From the NCBI GenBank assembly GCA_964345225.1, contig CAYFQB010000031.1, forward strand, positions 1-60,776: DNA of 60,776 bases. The letters are read 5' to 3'. The stretch is from CAYFQB01 sp964345225 (GTDB lineage Bacteria; Nitrospirota; Thermodesulfovibrionia; Thermodesulfovibrionales; UBA6898). Positions 1-8,240 of the stretch are shown here, in pieces. The position numbers were made by a program, and so were the translations under genes. The notes below the pieces were generated by a model. It saw only the letters and a program-made list of their open reading frames with translations, ran no database searches and had not been told where the DNA came from. Position 1 is the first letter of the stretch, and the number at the start of each line of letters is the position of its first letter.

Positions 1-178
1 CAAAGGAAAGTTAGGGGTAAGGAGTAAAAAGTAAAAAGTAGGTAGTAGGGAGTAAGCAGTAGGCAGTAAAAAGAACGCCATGCACCGAGCGCCATGCGCT
101 ATGCGAAGAGTAAACGGGCGTCGTAACCGTGACCGTTAGACATAACCTTTTAGTTAGTAAAAAGTAATGAGGATGGAT
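1..178 (+). repeat. Modular intergenic repeat, copy A
   Basis: Non-coding. It opens with short purine-rich units (GTAAGGAGTAAAAAGTA and variants such as AGTAAGCAGTAGGCAGT), then a CGCCATGCRC block, then a GGGCGTCGTAACCGTGACC block, and ends near an AGTAAAAAGTAATGAGG tail. The same blocks in the same order recur at 34990-35350 (same orientation) and 24430-24850 (opposite orientation), so this is a dispersed repeat rather than simple low complexity. The copy runs off the left edge of the window. No ORF is supported. Confidence 0.75.
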
Positions 179-199
179 AATTGAAGAGATAAGTTGCTG

Positions 200-1060
200 C
201 TAATATTTCATCTTATTTCTTTTCTGTTCGTACATCGAACGGTCTGCCTCCATTATCATTTCATCTAAAGAAGAAGGAAATTTTGGATCATAGTGAGATA
301 TGCCGAAACTTAATGCGAGCCTGTAGTTCTTATTTCTCTTTGAATTATATTCCCTGATGTTCTTTTTTAATCTAGAAGTGCTTGTTTTTGTGCCGGCCTT
401 TGTAGTTCCGACAGGAATAATTACAAACTCGTCCCCTCCAATACGTGCTATGATGTCAGACTTGCGGAATGTTTTTTTGAAGATATTAGAGATATTGATT
501 AGGGCTCTGTCTCCTTCTTGGTGGCCAAATGTATCATTAATTACTTTTAGATTATTTAGGTCAACATAAAGCATGAATATTTTTCTTTTCAGACGGTCAG
601 CTATCCTTAGCTGCTGTTCAGCAAGTGTAAAGAATCCCCTTCGGTTATAAAGGCCTGTAAGCTCATCTGTAACAGACATTATACGCAGTTTTTCCTGTAA
701 TTTGACGTGCTTTATCCTTGCTATGAGCTCTGTCAGTGTAAATGGTTTTTTTATAAAATCAGCTGCTCCTGCTTCAATAGTGCTGTCATAGGAGAATTCA
801 TCAATGAAACCGGTCATTATGATTACTGACATATCAGGCCTGATCTTACGGGCACTTATTGTAAGTTCAAAGCCCTTCACGCCAGGCATTTTAATGTCAG
901 TTATCATTACATCAAATGGGATCTTATTGATAAGTTTAATAGCTGAGGCAGCATCTATAGCAGTTTCACATTTATAACCTTGAGATATTAATCCGGTTTT
1001 TATAACGTCTAATAAACTTGCGTCATCATCAACAACAATTAAAGATCTTGCTTCATGCAT
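200..1060 (-). CDS. Response regulator with GGDEF domain (diguanylate cyclase)
   Basis: Predicted cytoplasmic enzyme that makes c-di-GMP from two GTP under control of a receiver domain. Residues 5-118 are a receiver with the acidic cluster DDD at 11-13, phosphoacceptor Asp55 and the KP pair near 105. Residues 128-286 are a GGDEF domain with an intact GGDEF motif at 208-212 and an RxxD product-inhibition site (R199-D202) exactly five residues upstream, so catalysis and feedback inhibition are both expected. No HTH is present, and no partner histidine kinase lies nearby. It is the last gene of a long minus-strand run and follows the dgkA/PAP2 gene by about 120 bases. Together with the HD-GYP, PilZ and degenerate GGDEF proteins it forms this window's c-di-GMP set. 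Confidence 0.92.
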   Translation of the reverse strand: MHEARSLIVVDDDASLLDVIKTGLISQGYKCETAIDAASAIKLINKIPFDVMITDIKMPGVKGFELTISARKIRPDMSVIIMTGFIDEFSYDSTIEAGAADFIKKPFTLTELIARIKHVKLQEKLRIMSVTDELTGLYNRRGFFTLAEQQLRIADRLKRKIFMLYVDLNNLKVINDTFGHQEGDRALINISNIFKKTFRKSDIIARIGGDEFVIIPVGTTKAGTKTSTSRLKKNIREYNSKRNKNYRLALSFGISHYDPKFPSSLDEMIMEADRSMYEQKRNKMKY

Positions 1061-1180
1061 TTTTTTAGTTTTTTAATATAATAATTATTTTAAACCTCCT
1101 ATAAATTTAGTTTAAAATATATCAGAACTTTTTAATAATTGCTATAAAAATAATTCTGCAATTCTATTTTTAGTATTGTG

Positions 1181-1879
1181 TCAAGAAAAAATACGGAAGA
1201 GCATGAGTGTAAAGAATGAGCCCATTAATGCACCAAGGATAACCTCCCATGCATTGTGGACTTTGGTTGTAATCCTGCTTTGTGCGATTAAACCGGCAAG
1301 TATAAGACAGAGTAAGGATACAAAGAAGTTTTCGGTAGTATAAGTGACAGAAACCCATACAGAAAAGGCGAAGGCAGCGTGACCGCTAGGCATCCCGCCA
1401 CTTAAAGGTTTTCCCTTCCCGAAGTACGTCTTTGTAATTATCACAAGTATCAGCACAAGTATAAATGCAATTAAAGAAATTTCTTCATTAGAATGTTTTG
1501 CTATATAGATACCTTCATGAAAGAAAGATTTTATATAAGGGAAGAGAATTATGTATCCAAGAACTGCAGCACCGAAAGAGGTTATTAAAACAGCGCCTGC
1601 TCCAATATCCTTTGCTATACGTGCCTTTTCAGAATAATCCGGAGATAATAAGTCTACAATGGTCTCAATAGCACTGTTAAGCATTTCTGCCAATAGGACA
1701 AGTATAACTGAAAGAGATATGATTATGAATTCAGAGCGTGAAACTCCCAACATGTAACTCAAAAACAGGACAATTGCTGCAGAAAAAAAATGGTATCTTA
1801 GATGTTTCTGGGTTTTAGCTCCGTGCAGTATACCTTCTATGGCAAAATTTGCGCTCTTACGCCACTGTCTTAAGGGCAT
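1181..1879 (-). CDS. Diacylglycerol kinase (DgkA)-PAP2 phosphatase fusion
   Basis: Integral membrane protein of 232 residues joining two lipid-metabolism domains. Residues 1-110 match the small bacterial DgkA/undecaprenol kinase family: an N-terminal amphipathic segment, about three membrane helices and the AEMLNSAIETIVD signature at 64-76 with the catalytic Glu. Residues 130-232 match PAP2: K150-x6-KP, PSGH at 164-167 and SR-x5-H at 201-208. The last PAP2 motif has Glu212 where Asp is usual, and Lys replaces Arg in the first. Known DgkA phosphorylates diacylglycerol or undecaprenol and PAP2 removes phosphate from lipid phosphates or pyrophosphates, so the two halves would run opposing or sequential steps in lipid-carrier recycling. 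Its start lies inside the end of ybeY (23-base overlap), implying translational coupling. Confidence 0.88.
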   Translation of the reverse strand: MPLRQWRKSANFAIEGILHGAKTQKHLRYHFFSAAIVLFLSYMLGVSRSEFIIISLSVILVLLAEMLNSAIETIVDLLSPDYSEKARIAKDIGAGAVLITSFGAAVLGYIILFPYIKSFFHEGIYIAKHSNEEISLIAFILVLILVIITKTYFGKGKPLSGGMPSGHAAFAFSVWVSVTYTTENFFVSLLCLILAGLIAQSRITTKVHNAWEVILGALMGSFFTLMLFRIFS

Positions 1880-2384
1880 TTAGAAGTTCTCTCTCTTTCT
1901 TTTTCATCTTTCTCTTCTGATATGTATTTTTTTCATGGTCGTAGCCTAAAAGGTGTAACAGGCCGTGAATTAGAAGTCTTAAAAGCTCGTCATAAAAGGT
2001 GTTATCGTAGTCCCTTGCCTGGATTATTACCTGAGGAATACATATTACGATATCACCAAGAACTCGATAGTCTGAAGATTTAAATTTATAGTGATTTGAA
2101 GATATTAACTTCTTTTTTCTTCCTCCATTAAACTTATCCACTTCTGATTTATATTGAGGAAATGAAAGGATGTCTGTAACTTTATTTATTCCTCTATATC
2201 GGGAATTTAGAAGCTTAATCCTTGAGCTGTTTACGAAAAGAATACTCAGTTCAGCTTTTTGGAATCCGAGCAGATGAAGTGTTTTGCTTAGATCCCTTTT
2301 TATCCTCTGACTGTTGAGTCTTTTCGTTTTTTGCTGGTTTCTCAAGTATACTCTTATCACTGAAATCAAATCCTGGGTAATCAA
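1857..2384 (-). CDS. ybeY: Endoribonuclease YbeY
   Basis: Single-strand-specific metal-dependent RNase involved in 16S rRNA 3' end maturation and ribosome quality control. The zinc site is visible as H140-x3-H144-x5-H150 in LLIHGLLHLLGYDH, preceded by the usual NKVTDILSFP segment near 67-76. Length 175 is slightly above the usual 150-165 because of a charged insert (about 80-103). Family similarity begins close to residue 7 (SVIRVYLRNQQ), so the ATG at 2384 is credible even though it makes the gene overlap the upstream 7TM-HD gene by 134 bases in another frame. It sits in the common phoH-HD-ybeY-dgkA order. Confidence 0.93.
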   Translation of the reverse strand: MITQDLISVIRVYLRNQQKTKRLNSQRIKRDLSKTLHLLGFQKAELSILFVNSSRIKLLNSRYRGINKVTDILSFPQYKSEVDKFNGGRKKKLISSNHYKFKSSDYRVLGDIVICIPQVIIQARDYDNTFYDELLRLLIHGLLHLLGYDHEKNTYQKRKMKKKERELLNALKTVA

Positions 2385-3798
2385 TCCTTTTATGAAAAAT
2401 ACCTGTCAATATATAGATAAATCTCTTTTTTATCTCTGAAATATCTTTGAGGGTTAGCTCACATTCTTCGAGCTGACCGTCGAGAAATATGTGATTAATT
2501 ATCTTGTCCACAAGCGCAGAAATCCTTGCGGGCGTCGGGTCGTTCAGAACTCTTGAGGCTGCCTCTACCGCATCTGCCATCATGACCAGGGCAGCCACAC
2601 GGGTCTGAGGTTTAGGTCCCAAATATTTATATTCCTCTTCTGCAGGTAAATTATCCTTGTCCTGGTCTTTTGCTTTCTGATAAAAATAGGATATCAATGA
2701 TGTACCATGGTGCTGTTTTATGATATCGATTATTGAATCAGGCAGTTTATTTTGCCTCGCAAGCTCAACCCCTTCTTTAACATGGCTTGTGATTATCATG
2801 CTGCTCATATGGGGGGTCAGCTTATCATGTTTGCTTTCTGATCCACTCAGATTTTCTACAAAGTATTCAGGCATTTTTATTTTTCCAATATCATGGTAAT
2901 AAGAGCTTACTCTTGCAAGAAGTGGATTTACATCGACAGCTTCTGCTGCTGCTTCAACAAGATTACCAACGATAACACTGTGATGATAAGTGCCTGGAGC
3001 AGCTATCATGAGATTTTTCATAATTGGTTGATTCAGGTCAAGAAGTTCCAGGAGGCTAATGTCGGTTGTGATTTTAAATACATTTTCCAGGAGTGGCAAG
3101 AATAATGAAACAAATGCTGAGACTGTTATTCCTGAAAAAACTGCAAAAATTACTGCTGATATTGTCTTGGCAGTGAATAATTCACCCTTCGCGACGAATA
3201 GTATTAATACAATGAATATATTTGCCAATGCTACATAAAGCCCTCCTTTTAGCAAGGCAGATCTTTTTTTGCATCTTATCACACTGAATGCAGCAGTAAG
3301 GCTTCCAACGAATGAATATATCGGATAAAATGCATCATTCAGCCAGTATCCTGCAAGAAGGCTTATAGTAAATGAGAACGTAATTGCAGCATGGAAGTCA
3401 AAAAGTAATGTAACAAGCATAGCACCTGCAGCGATAGGGATTCCGTAAATTGCTGTATCAATATAAATATAACTGATGCTTTTTGAGAGGTTCTGGAGCA
3501 CGAAACCAAATATTCTCGCCAGTAAAAGAGTGCTAATAATCATCAGAGCGAGCAAAATGAGCATCTTATAGTTTTCAGTATAAGATGGTTTATAACGCAT
3601 CAGGTCTCTATAAAGAATAAAGAGGAGTACGAGAGCAATAAGACTCCCTCCAAAAAATCTTTCAGGTGTTATTTCAGTAAGGATAGAAGAAGCGACAATT
3701 AAGGATATGAGACAGAGGAACAGGATCTTCAATAAGTTGGGATTTATTCCTGATGTATTATTTTTATCCTTCTGAAGTACGTTTTTCATGTTTTTCAT
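2251..3798 (-). CDS. 7TM-HD phosphohydrolase, PgpH-like (c-di-AMP phosphodiesterase family)
   Basis: Membrane protein of 515 residues: a short cytoplasmic N-terminus, about seven or eight hydrophobic helices between residues 22 and 240 (7TMR region), then an HD hydrolase domain. The HD domain shows YHHS at 271-274, HD at 302-303 in SYYHDIGKIKMPEYF, and a QHHGT motif further on. PgpH-type enzymes hydrolyse c-di-AMP. The large extracytoplasmic 7TMR-HDED domain found in typical PgpH proteins (about 700-800 residues) is absent, so any extracellular sensing would differ. The Lys/Ser-rich C-terminal tail (about 485-515) is encoded over the start of ybeY. The start overlaps the end of phoH by 35 bases. 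No c-di-AMP cyclase is in the window. Confidence 0.85.
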   Translation of the reverse strand: MKNMKNVLQKDKNNTSGINPNLLKILFLCLISLIVASSILTEITPERFFGGSLIALVLLFILYRDLMRYKPSYTENYKMLILLALMIISTLLLARIFGFVLQNLSKSISYIYIDTAIYGIPIAAGAMLVTLLFDFHAAITFSFTISLLAGYWLNDAFYPIYSFVGSLTAAFSVIRCKKRSALLKGGLYVALANIFIVLILFVAKGELFTAKTISAVIFAVFSGITVSAFVSLFLPLLENVFKITTDISLLELLDLNQPIMKNLMIAAPGTYHHSVIVGNLVEAAAEAVDVNPLLARVSSYYHDIGKIKMPEYFVENLSGSESKHDKLTPHMSSMIITSHVKEGVELARQNKLPDSIIDIIKQHHGTSLISYFYQKAKDQDKDNLPAEEEYKYLGPKPQTRVAALVMMADAVEAASRVLNDPTPARISALVDKIINHIFLDGQLEECELTLKDISEIKKRFIYILTGIFHKRIDYPGFDFSDKSILEKPAKNEKTQQSEDKKGSKQNTSSARIPKS

Positions 3799-4729
3799 AT
3801 GCCTTTACGATCTCCTGAACAAGTTTGTGCCTGACAACATCTTTTTCAGAGAAATATACTAAATTAATTCCGTCAATCCCTTCAAGAATTTTAACAGCTT
3901 CAACAAGACCTGACATTTTTCCAGCTGGCAGGTCTATCTGAGTTATATCTCCGGTAATAACAGTTTTTGAGCTAAACCCGAGTCTTGTAAGATACATCTT
4001 CATCTGTTCTGATGTCGTGTTCTGTGCTTCGTCGAGAATAATGAATGAGTCATTAAGTGTTCTTCCTCTCATAAAGGCAAGTGGAGCTATTTCTATTACC
4101 CCTCGTTCTATCAGTTTAGATGCCTTTTCGGCCTCCATCATATCAAAAAGTGCATCATAAAGCGGCCTGAGATAAGGATTTACCTTCTCATACATATCTC
4201 CGGGCAGGAAACCTAACCTCTCACCGGCTTCAATAGCAGGCCTTACAAGGACAATCCTGTTTGCCTGTTTTTTAAGGAATGCGTTAATTGCCATTGCCAT
4301 GGCAAGATAGGTTTTGCCTGTGCCGGCAGGTCCAATCCCTATTACAATATCGTATTTCTTTATGGAGTCAATATACTTCTTTTGTACTTCAGTTTTAGGA
4401 ATTATAAAACGACGCTTTGATGATACAGGTATATTGTTCAGGAAAAGTTCTTTAAGAGATGTCTCACCGCCTTCTGATATTGATTTTACTGCATAACGTA
4501 TATCTTCGGGTTTTAAATTGTATCCCTCGGAACTAATATAGCGCAGGTCGTTTATCAATTTTTCAGCGGTTTTTAAGGTTTCATCCGCGCCTTTAAGAAA
4601 AATCTTGTTGCCCCTTGAACTGGCCTTAATGCCAAGATTCTCCTCTATAATCTTCAGGCTCTTTTCAATGCCTATAAAGAGAGATGGGTACTCTTTTTCG
4701 CTGTCAAATTCTATCTCTAACGTATTCGT
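3764..4729 (-). CDS. phoH: PhoH family ATPase, probable non-canonical start
   Basis: Cytoplasmic PhoH-like P-loop ATPase: Walker A GIGPAGTGKTYLAMA and Walker B FIILDEAQNTT are clear, followed by the sensor-like TGDITQIDLP segment. The first usable TTG (4558) begins in the middle of a conserved segment. The frame stays open upstream to an in-frame TAA at 4733-4735 and encodes the family's N-terminal KH-like region (TLEIEFDSEKEYPSLFIGI and following). That stretch contains no ATG, GTG or TTG. An ACG at 4727-4729 lies six bases after AAGGA and would give 321 residues, the usual family length, so I extend to it. Alternatives are a sequence error or start at TTG 4558 with loss of the domain. Typical operon with ybeY downstream. 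Confidence 0.85.
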   Translation of the reverse strand, partial: TNTLEIEFDSEKEYPSLFIGIEKSLKIIEENLGIKASSRGNKIFLKGADETLKTAEKLINDLRYISSEGYNLKPEDIRYAVKSISEGGETSLKELFLNNIPVSSKRRFIIPKTEVQKKYIDSIKKYDIVIGIGPAGTGKTYLAMAMAINAFLKKQANRIVLVRPAIEAGERLGFLPGDMYEKVNPYLRPLYDALFDMMEAEKASKLIERGVIEIAPLAFMRGRTLNDSFIILDEAQNTTSEQMKMYLTRLGFSSKTVITGDITQIDLPAGKMSGLVEAVKILEGIDGINLVYFSEKDVVRHKLVQEIVKAYEKHEKRTSEG

Positions 4730-4738
4730 ATCTTATCC

Positions 4739-5320
4739 TTATTTGTTTTTGTAAGTTACAAAGCTATTTAATCCTTCGGATTTTTTAAGCTTAAGCGACA
4801 GGATTTCTGCATCTTTTCTATCCTTGAATTCGCCGGTCCTTATTTTATATATCTTCTCATTTCTCATATTTTGGGAAACGGTAATATAGGTTTTATAGCC
4901 TTTATTTTCATATTTTACCTTAAAATTTTCTGCATCAGAAGCATTTTTAAAGGCACCTAATTGTACTGTATATATAATTTCGATTCCCTTTTGTAGCAGG
5001 TTCGTTTTTGGATTTTTTGCTTTTTTAGGTGATATGGTCCTTTGTGGTTCTGTTTTTAAGTATTCTTTAGACTGCATGGCAGACTGTGGTATTTCTTCAG
5101 GCGTAGAAGGTTGTTCTGGTAATATCTCCTTTTCTTGTGGTGAAGGAGTTATTTCTGTCATTTCTGCAAAAGGTTCTGATTTTTCATCTTTGCCGCTCTT
5201 CCCGACAAAGTAGCCGAGTGTAAAACTCAGAGCAGAGAAGATAACCACCACCACTATTATAAACTCCTTGCCGAGTATATATAGTGAAGATCTAGTTTTA
5301 TTATAATCGCTATAGTTCAT
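4739..5320 (-). CDS. SPOR domain membrane protein
   Basis: Predicted inner-membrane protein of 193 residues that binds denuded septal peptidoglycan. There is a short cytoplasmic N-terminus, one transmembrane helix at about 18-41 (FIIVVVVIFSALSFTLGYFVG), a Pro/Glu-rich periplasmic linker (about 50-110), and a C-terminal SPOR domain (about 115-190) with the TVQLGAFKNASDAENF and YKIRTGEFKDRKDAE half-repeats. The ATG overlaps the stop of queA by four bases, so the two are translationally coupled. The specific cell-division role is inferred from the domain only. Confidence 0.9.
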   Translation of the reverse strand: MNYSDYNKTRSSLYILGKEFIIVVVVIFSALSFTLGYFVGKSGKDEKSEPFAEMTEITPSPQEKEILPEQPSTPEEIPQSAMQSKEYLKTEPQRTISPKKAKNPKTNLLQKGIEIIYTVQLGAFKNASDAENFKVKYENKGYKTYITVSQNMRNEKIYKIRTGEFKDRKDAEILSLKLKKSEGLNSFVTYKNK

Positions 5321-6324
5321 AAAACAAGCATAGCATCACCATAGGAGAAAAATCTATACTTCATGCCTATTGCAGATTTATATGAATTCAAAAGCTTTTT
5401 GCGCCCTGCAAGTGCTGCAGTTAACATCAAGGGAGTTGAGCGTGGCAGGTGGAAATTGGTAATCAGGGAATCAACAGCTTTGAACCTATAGCCATTATGA
5501 ATAAAGATATATGTTGAACCTTTTATGGAACAGTTTTCCGAAAAGGTGCTGCATCTTCCGCTTAAATATCCTTCAAGTGCCCTTACAGTTGTTGTTCCTA
5601 CCGCAATTATTCTTTTGCCGGATTTTTTGACCTTGTCAATCTCTGATATCAAATCGTGTTTGATTTCGAAAAATTCTTCATCCATCTTGTGATTTTTAAT
5701 ATCGTTTGATTTAACAGGACGGAAAGTTCCGATTCCAATGTGTAATGTGATGGTTCGAATGACTACTGATTTTGATGCAATATCCTCAAGAAGATCTTTT
5801 GTAAAGTGAAGGCCGGCGGTAGGTGCCGCTATAGAGCCTTCAACTTCAGCGTATACAGTCTGATAACTTTCTTTATCAGCTTCATCAGCCTTACGTTTAA
5901 TGTAAGGGGGTAGGGGCATTTCACCATCTCTCCAGAGCAGGTTCTTTAAGTCAATATTATTTTTAAAACTCGCGGTTTTTCCATCTTTTATCTGGGCAGA
6001 AAGGCCTTCTGATATTCTAAGGCTACCTGTATATCTCTCTTTCGATAGAATATTCCATAGTCCAGCTGTAATTTCTTTGACAAGTAAAATTTTCAGTTTT
6101 CCGCCTGTCGGTTTATATCCTATAAGACATGCAGGAAATACCTTTGAGTTATTTACGATAAGCATGTCACCTGTGTTTAAAAACGACGGGAGATCATAGA
6201 ATCTTTTATGATCTATTTTCCCGCTTTTGTGAAGTACAAGTAATCTTGATTGGTCTCTGCAATCAAGTGGTCTTGCTGCGATATGCTCATTGGGCAGAAA
6301 ATAATCGTATTCAGCGGTTTTCAT
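5317..6324 (-). CDS. queA: S-adenosylmethionine:tRNA ribosyltransferase-isomerase QueA
   Basis: Transfers and isomerises the ribosyl group of AdoMet onto 7-aminomethyl-7-deazaguanine in the tRNA wobble position, giving epoxyqueuosine. The 335-residue length is normal. Family blocks are clear: YDYFLPNEHIAARP at the start, RLLVLHK, VEGSIAAPTAGLHFT near the middle, TLHIGIGTFRPV, VGTTTVRALEG and LITNFHLPRSTPLML. It overlaps the upstream spoIID gene by 14 bases and the downstream SPOR gene by 4. The next step of the pathway is represented nearby by queH (7570-8142). Confidence 0.97.
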   Translation of the reverse strand: MKTAEYDYFLPNEHIAARPLDCRDQSRLLVLHKSGKIDHKRFYDLPSFLNTGDMLIVNNSKVFPACLIGYKPTGGKLKILLVKEITAGLWNILSKERYTGSLRISEGLSAQIKDGKTASFKNNIDLKNLLWRDGEMPLPPYIKRKADEADKESYQTVYAEVEGSIAAPTAGLHFTKDLLEDIASKSVVIRTITLHIGIGTFRPVKSNDIKNHKMDEEFFEIKHDLISEIDKVKKSGKRIIAVGTTTVRALEGYLSGRCSTFSENCSIKGSTYIFIHNGYRFKAVDSLITNFHLPRSTPLMLTAALAGRKKLLNSYKSAIGMKYRFFSYGDAMLVL

Positions 6325-7285
6325 ATATCTGAATAGTAGTTCCCGGATAAAAAAATGCCAGTATTTCTTTATAGTTCATGCCATTACGCGCCATTTCAAG
6401 TGCACTCCACTGGCATAGTCCTACTCCGTGGCCGTAACCTTTTCCTTCTAATATTATAAAGTTATCAACACGGGTCATATTGAAATTTGTACTCGGCAGG
6501 CGTTTCCATCCAAGTGATTTTCTTAACTCTGAAGCCTTAATGGATAATGTTCCGTCATCGTGTTTTATCGTGAGAGTCTTTACCCTGTCTGTCGAAGTAA
6601 ATGACTCTATTGAAATTTCTTTTATATTATTTAATCCCAGTGCTTTTTCAATTTCTTCTAGGGCTATTTTACGTTCCCATAGCCAGTACGGTGATATTTC
6701 ACAGTTTGATTCAACAGATTTTAGATAGGGATAACTTTTGCCAAAAACCTCTTCGGGTATTTCCGTCCTGCCACCGCAGGTAGAATGGTATAGTGACTCG
6801 ATTATTTTTCCATTGTATACAAGAACCTCTCCTTTTGTATTTAAAACAGCGTATGATATCCTCGGATCAATTGATTTTCCTTTATATACCTGATGAAGCA
6901 CCGATGATGTAAGGTCATAGTTTGAGTTGTTAAGGTTAATCTGGAAAAGTGCATATGTTCTTGCTATTACTGCCTGTGCCTTCAGTGCTTCAATCTCCCA
7001 GTCGAGGCCGACCTCAGCACTTACAACGCTCCTAATATAGTCTTCGAGAGGAAGTTCATTAATAAGATAAAGACTTGACCTGCTTCTCCAGATTTCTATA
7101 TTACCGAGATAATGATTGCCGTTTACCAGAAGATCCCCGCGTAGATTGCCCATTTTTTCGATCTTCTCATCTTTTTGTGGTATTTTGTGGAATATATCAT
7201 CCAAAATCAATACCTTGATTGTTACGGCTTCAACTGTTGTTAAAGTGAATAATAGAATCAAAATAGCTGTTACCTTTTTAAGCAA
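6311..7285 (-). CDS. SpoIID/LytB domain protein
   Basis: Secreted peptidoglycan-active protein family; SpoIID itself is a lytic transglycosylase acting on denuded glycan strands. A signal peptide spans about residues 1-20 (KVTAILILLFTLTTVEA). The SpoIID domain shows LPLEDYIRSVVSAEVG with the conserved Glu, LKAQAVIARTYAL, STCGGRTE and the C-terminal GYGHGVGLCQWSALEMA block. Length 324. The organism shows no sign of sporulating, so this is the general cell-wall form common in diderms. It pairs with the downstream SPOR protein, which also targets denuded glycans, separated only by queA. Confidence 0.9.
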   Translation of the reverse strand: MLKKVTAILILLFTLTTVEAVTIKVLILDDIFHKIPQKDEKIEKMGNLRGDLLVNGNHYLGNIEIWRSRSSLYLINELPLEDYIRSVVSAEVGLDWEIEALKAQAVIARTYALFQINLNNSNYDLTSSVLHQVYKGKSIDPRISYAVLNTKGEVLVYNGKIIESLYHSTCGGRTEIPEEVFGKSYPYLKSVESNCEISPYWLWERKIALEEIEKALGLNNIKEISIESFTSTDRVKTLTIKHDDGTLSIKASELRKSLGWKRLPSTNFNMTRVDNFIILEGKGYGHGVGLCQWSALEMARNGMNYKEILAFFYPGTTIQIYENR

Positions 7286-7315
7286 GCTTATCTCCTTTCT
7301 CAGTCTTATCTATTA

Positions 7316-7540
7316 TTACTTTCTGAATATCCAGAATAAGAGAGTTAGTAAAAGGCTTAACAATATGCCTGTAGCAAGAGGAAAATAAAAAGTAAAATTT
7401 TTCCTCTGTATTAAAATATCCCCCGGCAGTTTCCCAAACCAGGGTATTTTAACAGAAATAATAAGTAAAACTCCGATTAACGCAACTACTATGCCAAGTA
7501 TTAAAAGAAATTTACCTAAATATTGTATATTATCAAGCAT
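7316..7540 (-). CDS. DUF2905 family small membrane protein
   Basis: A 74-residue protein with two hydrophobic helices (about 10-31 and 51-72) separated by the family's conserved loop VKIPWFGKLPGDI and a following basic IQRKNFTFYFP segment. I recognise it as DUF2905, a family of unknown function often found next to queA or ruv genes. It lies between queH and the SpoIID gene, 30 bases from each, and is probably cotranscribed with them. Confidence 0.82.
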   Translation of the reverse strand: MLDNIQYLGKFLLILGIVVALIGVLLIISVKIPWFGKLPGDILIQRKNFTFYFPLATGILLSLLLTLLFWIFRK

Positions 7541-7569
7541 TTAATATATAAACTTAAAGTTAATCTTTA

Positions 7570-8142
7570 TCATCTATTTTCTATCTTTCCTTGTTTAATC
7601 CGCCGTGTCGGAAAATATCTCTCCATTTCAGAATATATACAGCCGCAGTATTTCTGTCTGTATAGTCCGAACTCAATTGACAGTCCCTTCGAGATATTCC
7701 ATCCATTTCTGAGATCATCATAATAGAACTGAATTCCATGTTTTTTCCCTATATCCTGTCCTATTTTTAATATCATATCAAATTTCTGGTAGGGACTTGC
7801 AAGCAATGAAGTTGTAAAGCCGTCGAGTTTCATTTTCTTTGCAGTTTCAGCTGACTTTTCAAGCCTTATCAAATAGCAGATCTCGCATCTTTTGCCTTCC
7901 CGGGAAACAATCGATTTTAAAAAATCATTCAGAGGATAATCGTCTATATATTCTATATCAAGATTCCAAATCTTCTGGAGCTTTATAAGTGAATCAAGCC
8001 TGTTTGTATATTCGGTGAAGGGGTGTATGTTTGGATTATACCAGAGGCCCTGTACGTCTATACCCTTATAGAGAAATATTTCGAGAGGATAGATACTACA
8101 GTTTGAACAGCAAATGTGCATTAGTAGTTTCATGGAACACAT
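7570..8142 (-). CDS. queH: Epoxyqueuosine reductase QueH
   Basis: Reduces epoxyqueuosine in tRNA to queuosine, the last step after QueA; QueH (former DUF208) is the cobalamin-independent replacement for QueG. The signature cysteines are present: HICCSNCS near residues 9-16, CEICYLIRL in the middle and KYCGCIYS near the C-terminus. Length 190. The ATG at 8142 is used, but an in-frame ATG at 8133 (MKLLMHICC) matches the usual family start equally well. It follows ruvB by about 100 bases, and that gap holds a short ATTGAAGATTGAAAATTG-type repeat. Confidence 0.92.
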   Translation of the reverse strand: MCSMKLLMHICCSNCSIYPLEIFLYKGIDVQGLWYNPNIHPFTEYTNRLDSLIKLQKIWNLDIEYIDDYPLNDFLKSIVSREGKRCEICYLIRLEKSAETAKKMKLDGFTTSLLASPYQKFDMILKIGQDIGKKHGIQFYYDDLRNGWNISKGLSIEFGLYRQKYCGCIYSEMERYFPTRRIKQGKIENR

Positions 8143-8240
8143 ATAATATTGAAGATTGAAAATTGAAAAATAAAAAATTTATGTTTAAAAGTAATTTTTT
8201 TAAAAACTTCCTTTATTTTGAATTTACAATGATTAATCAT

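Noticed and set aside
1..178. Regular-looking AGTAAAAAGTA/AGTAAGCAGT units suggest a CRISPR or tandem array
   Set aside because: Units vary in length and order, there are no equal spacers, no cas gene is in the window, and the same mosaic occurs in other intergenic regions. It is treated as a modular dispersed repeat.
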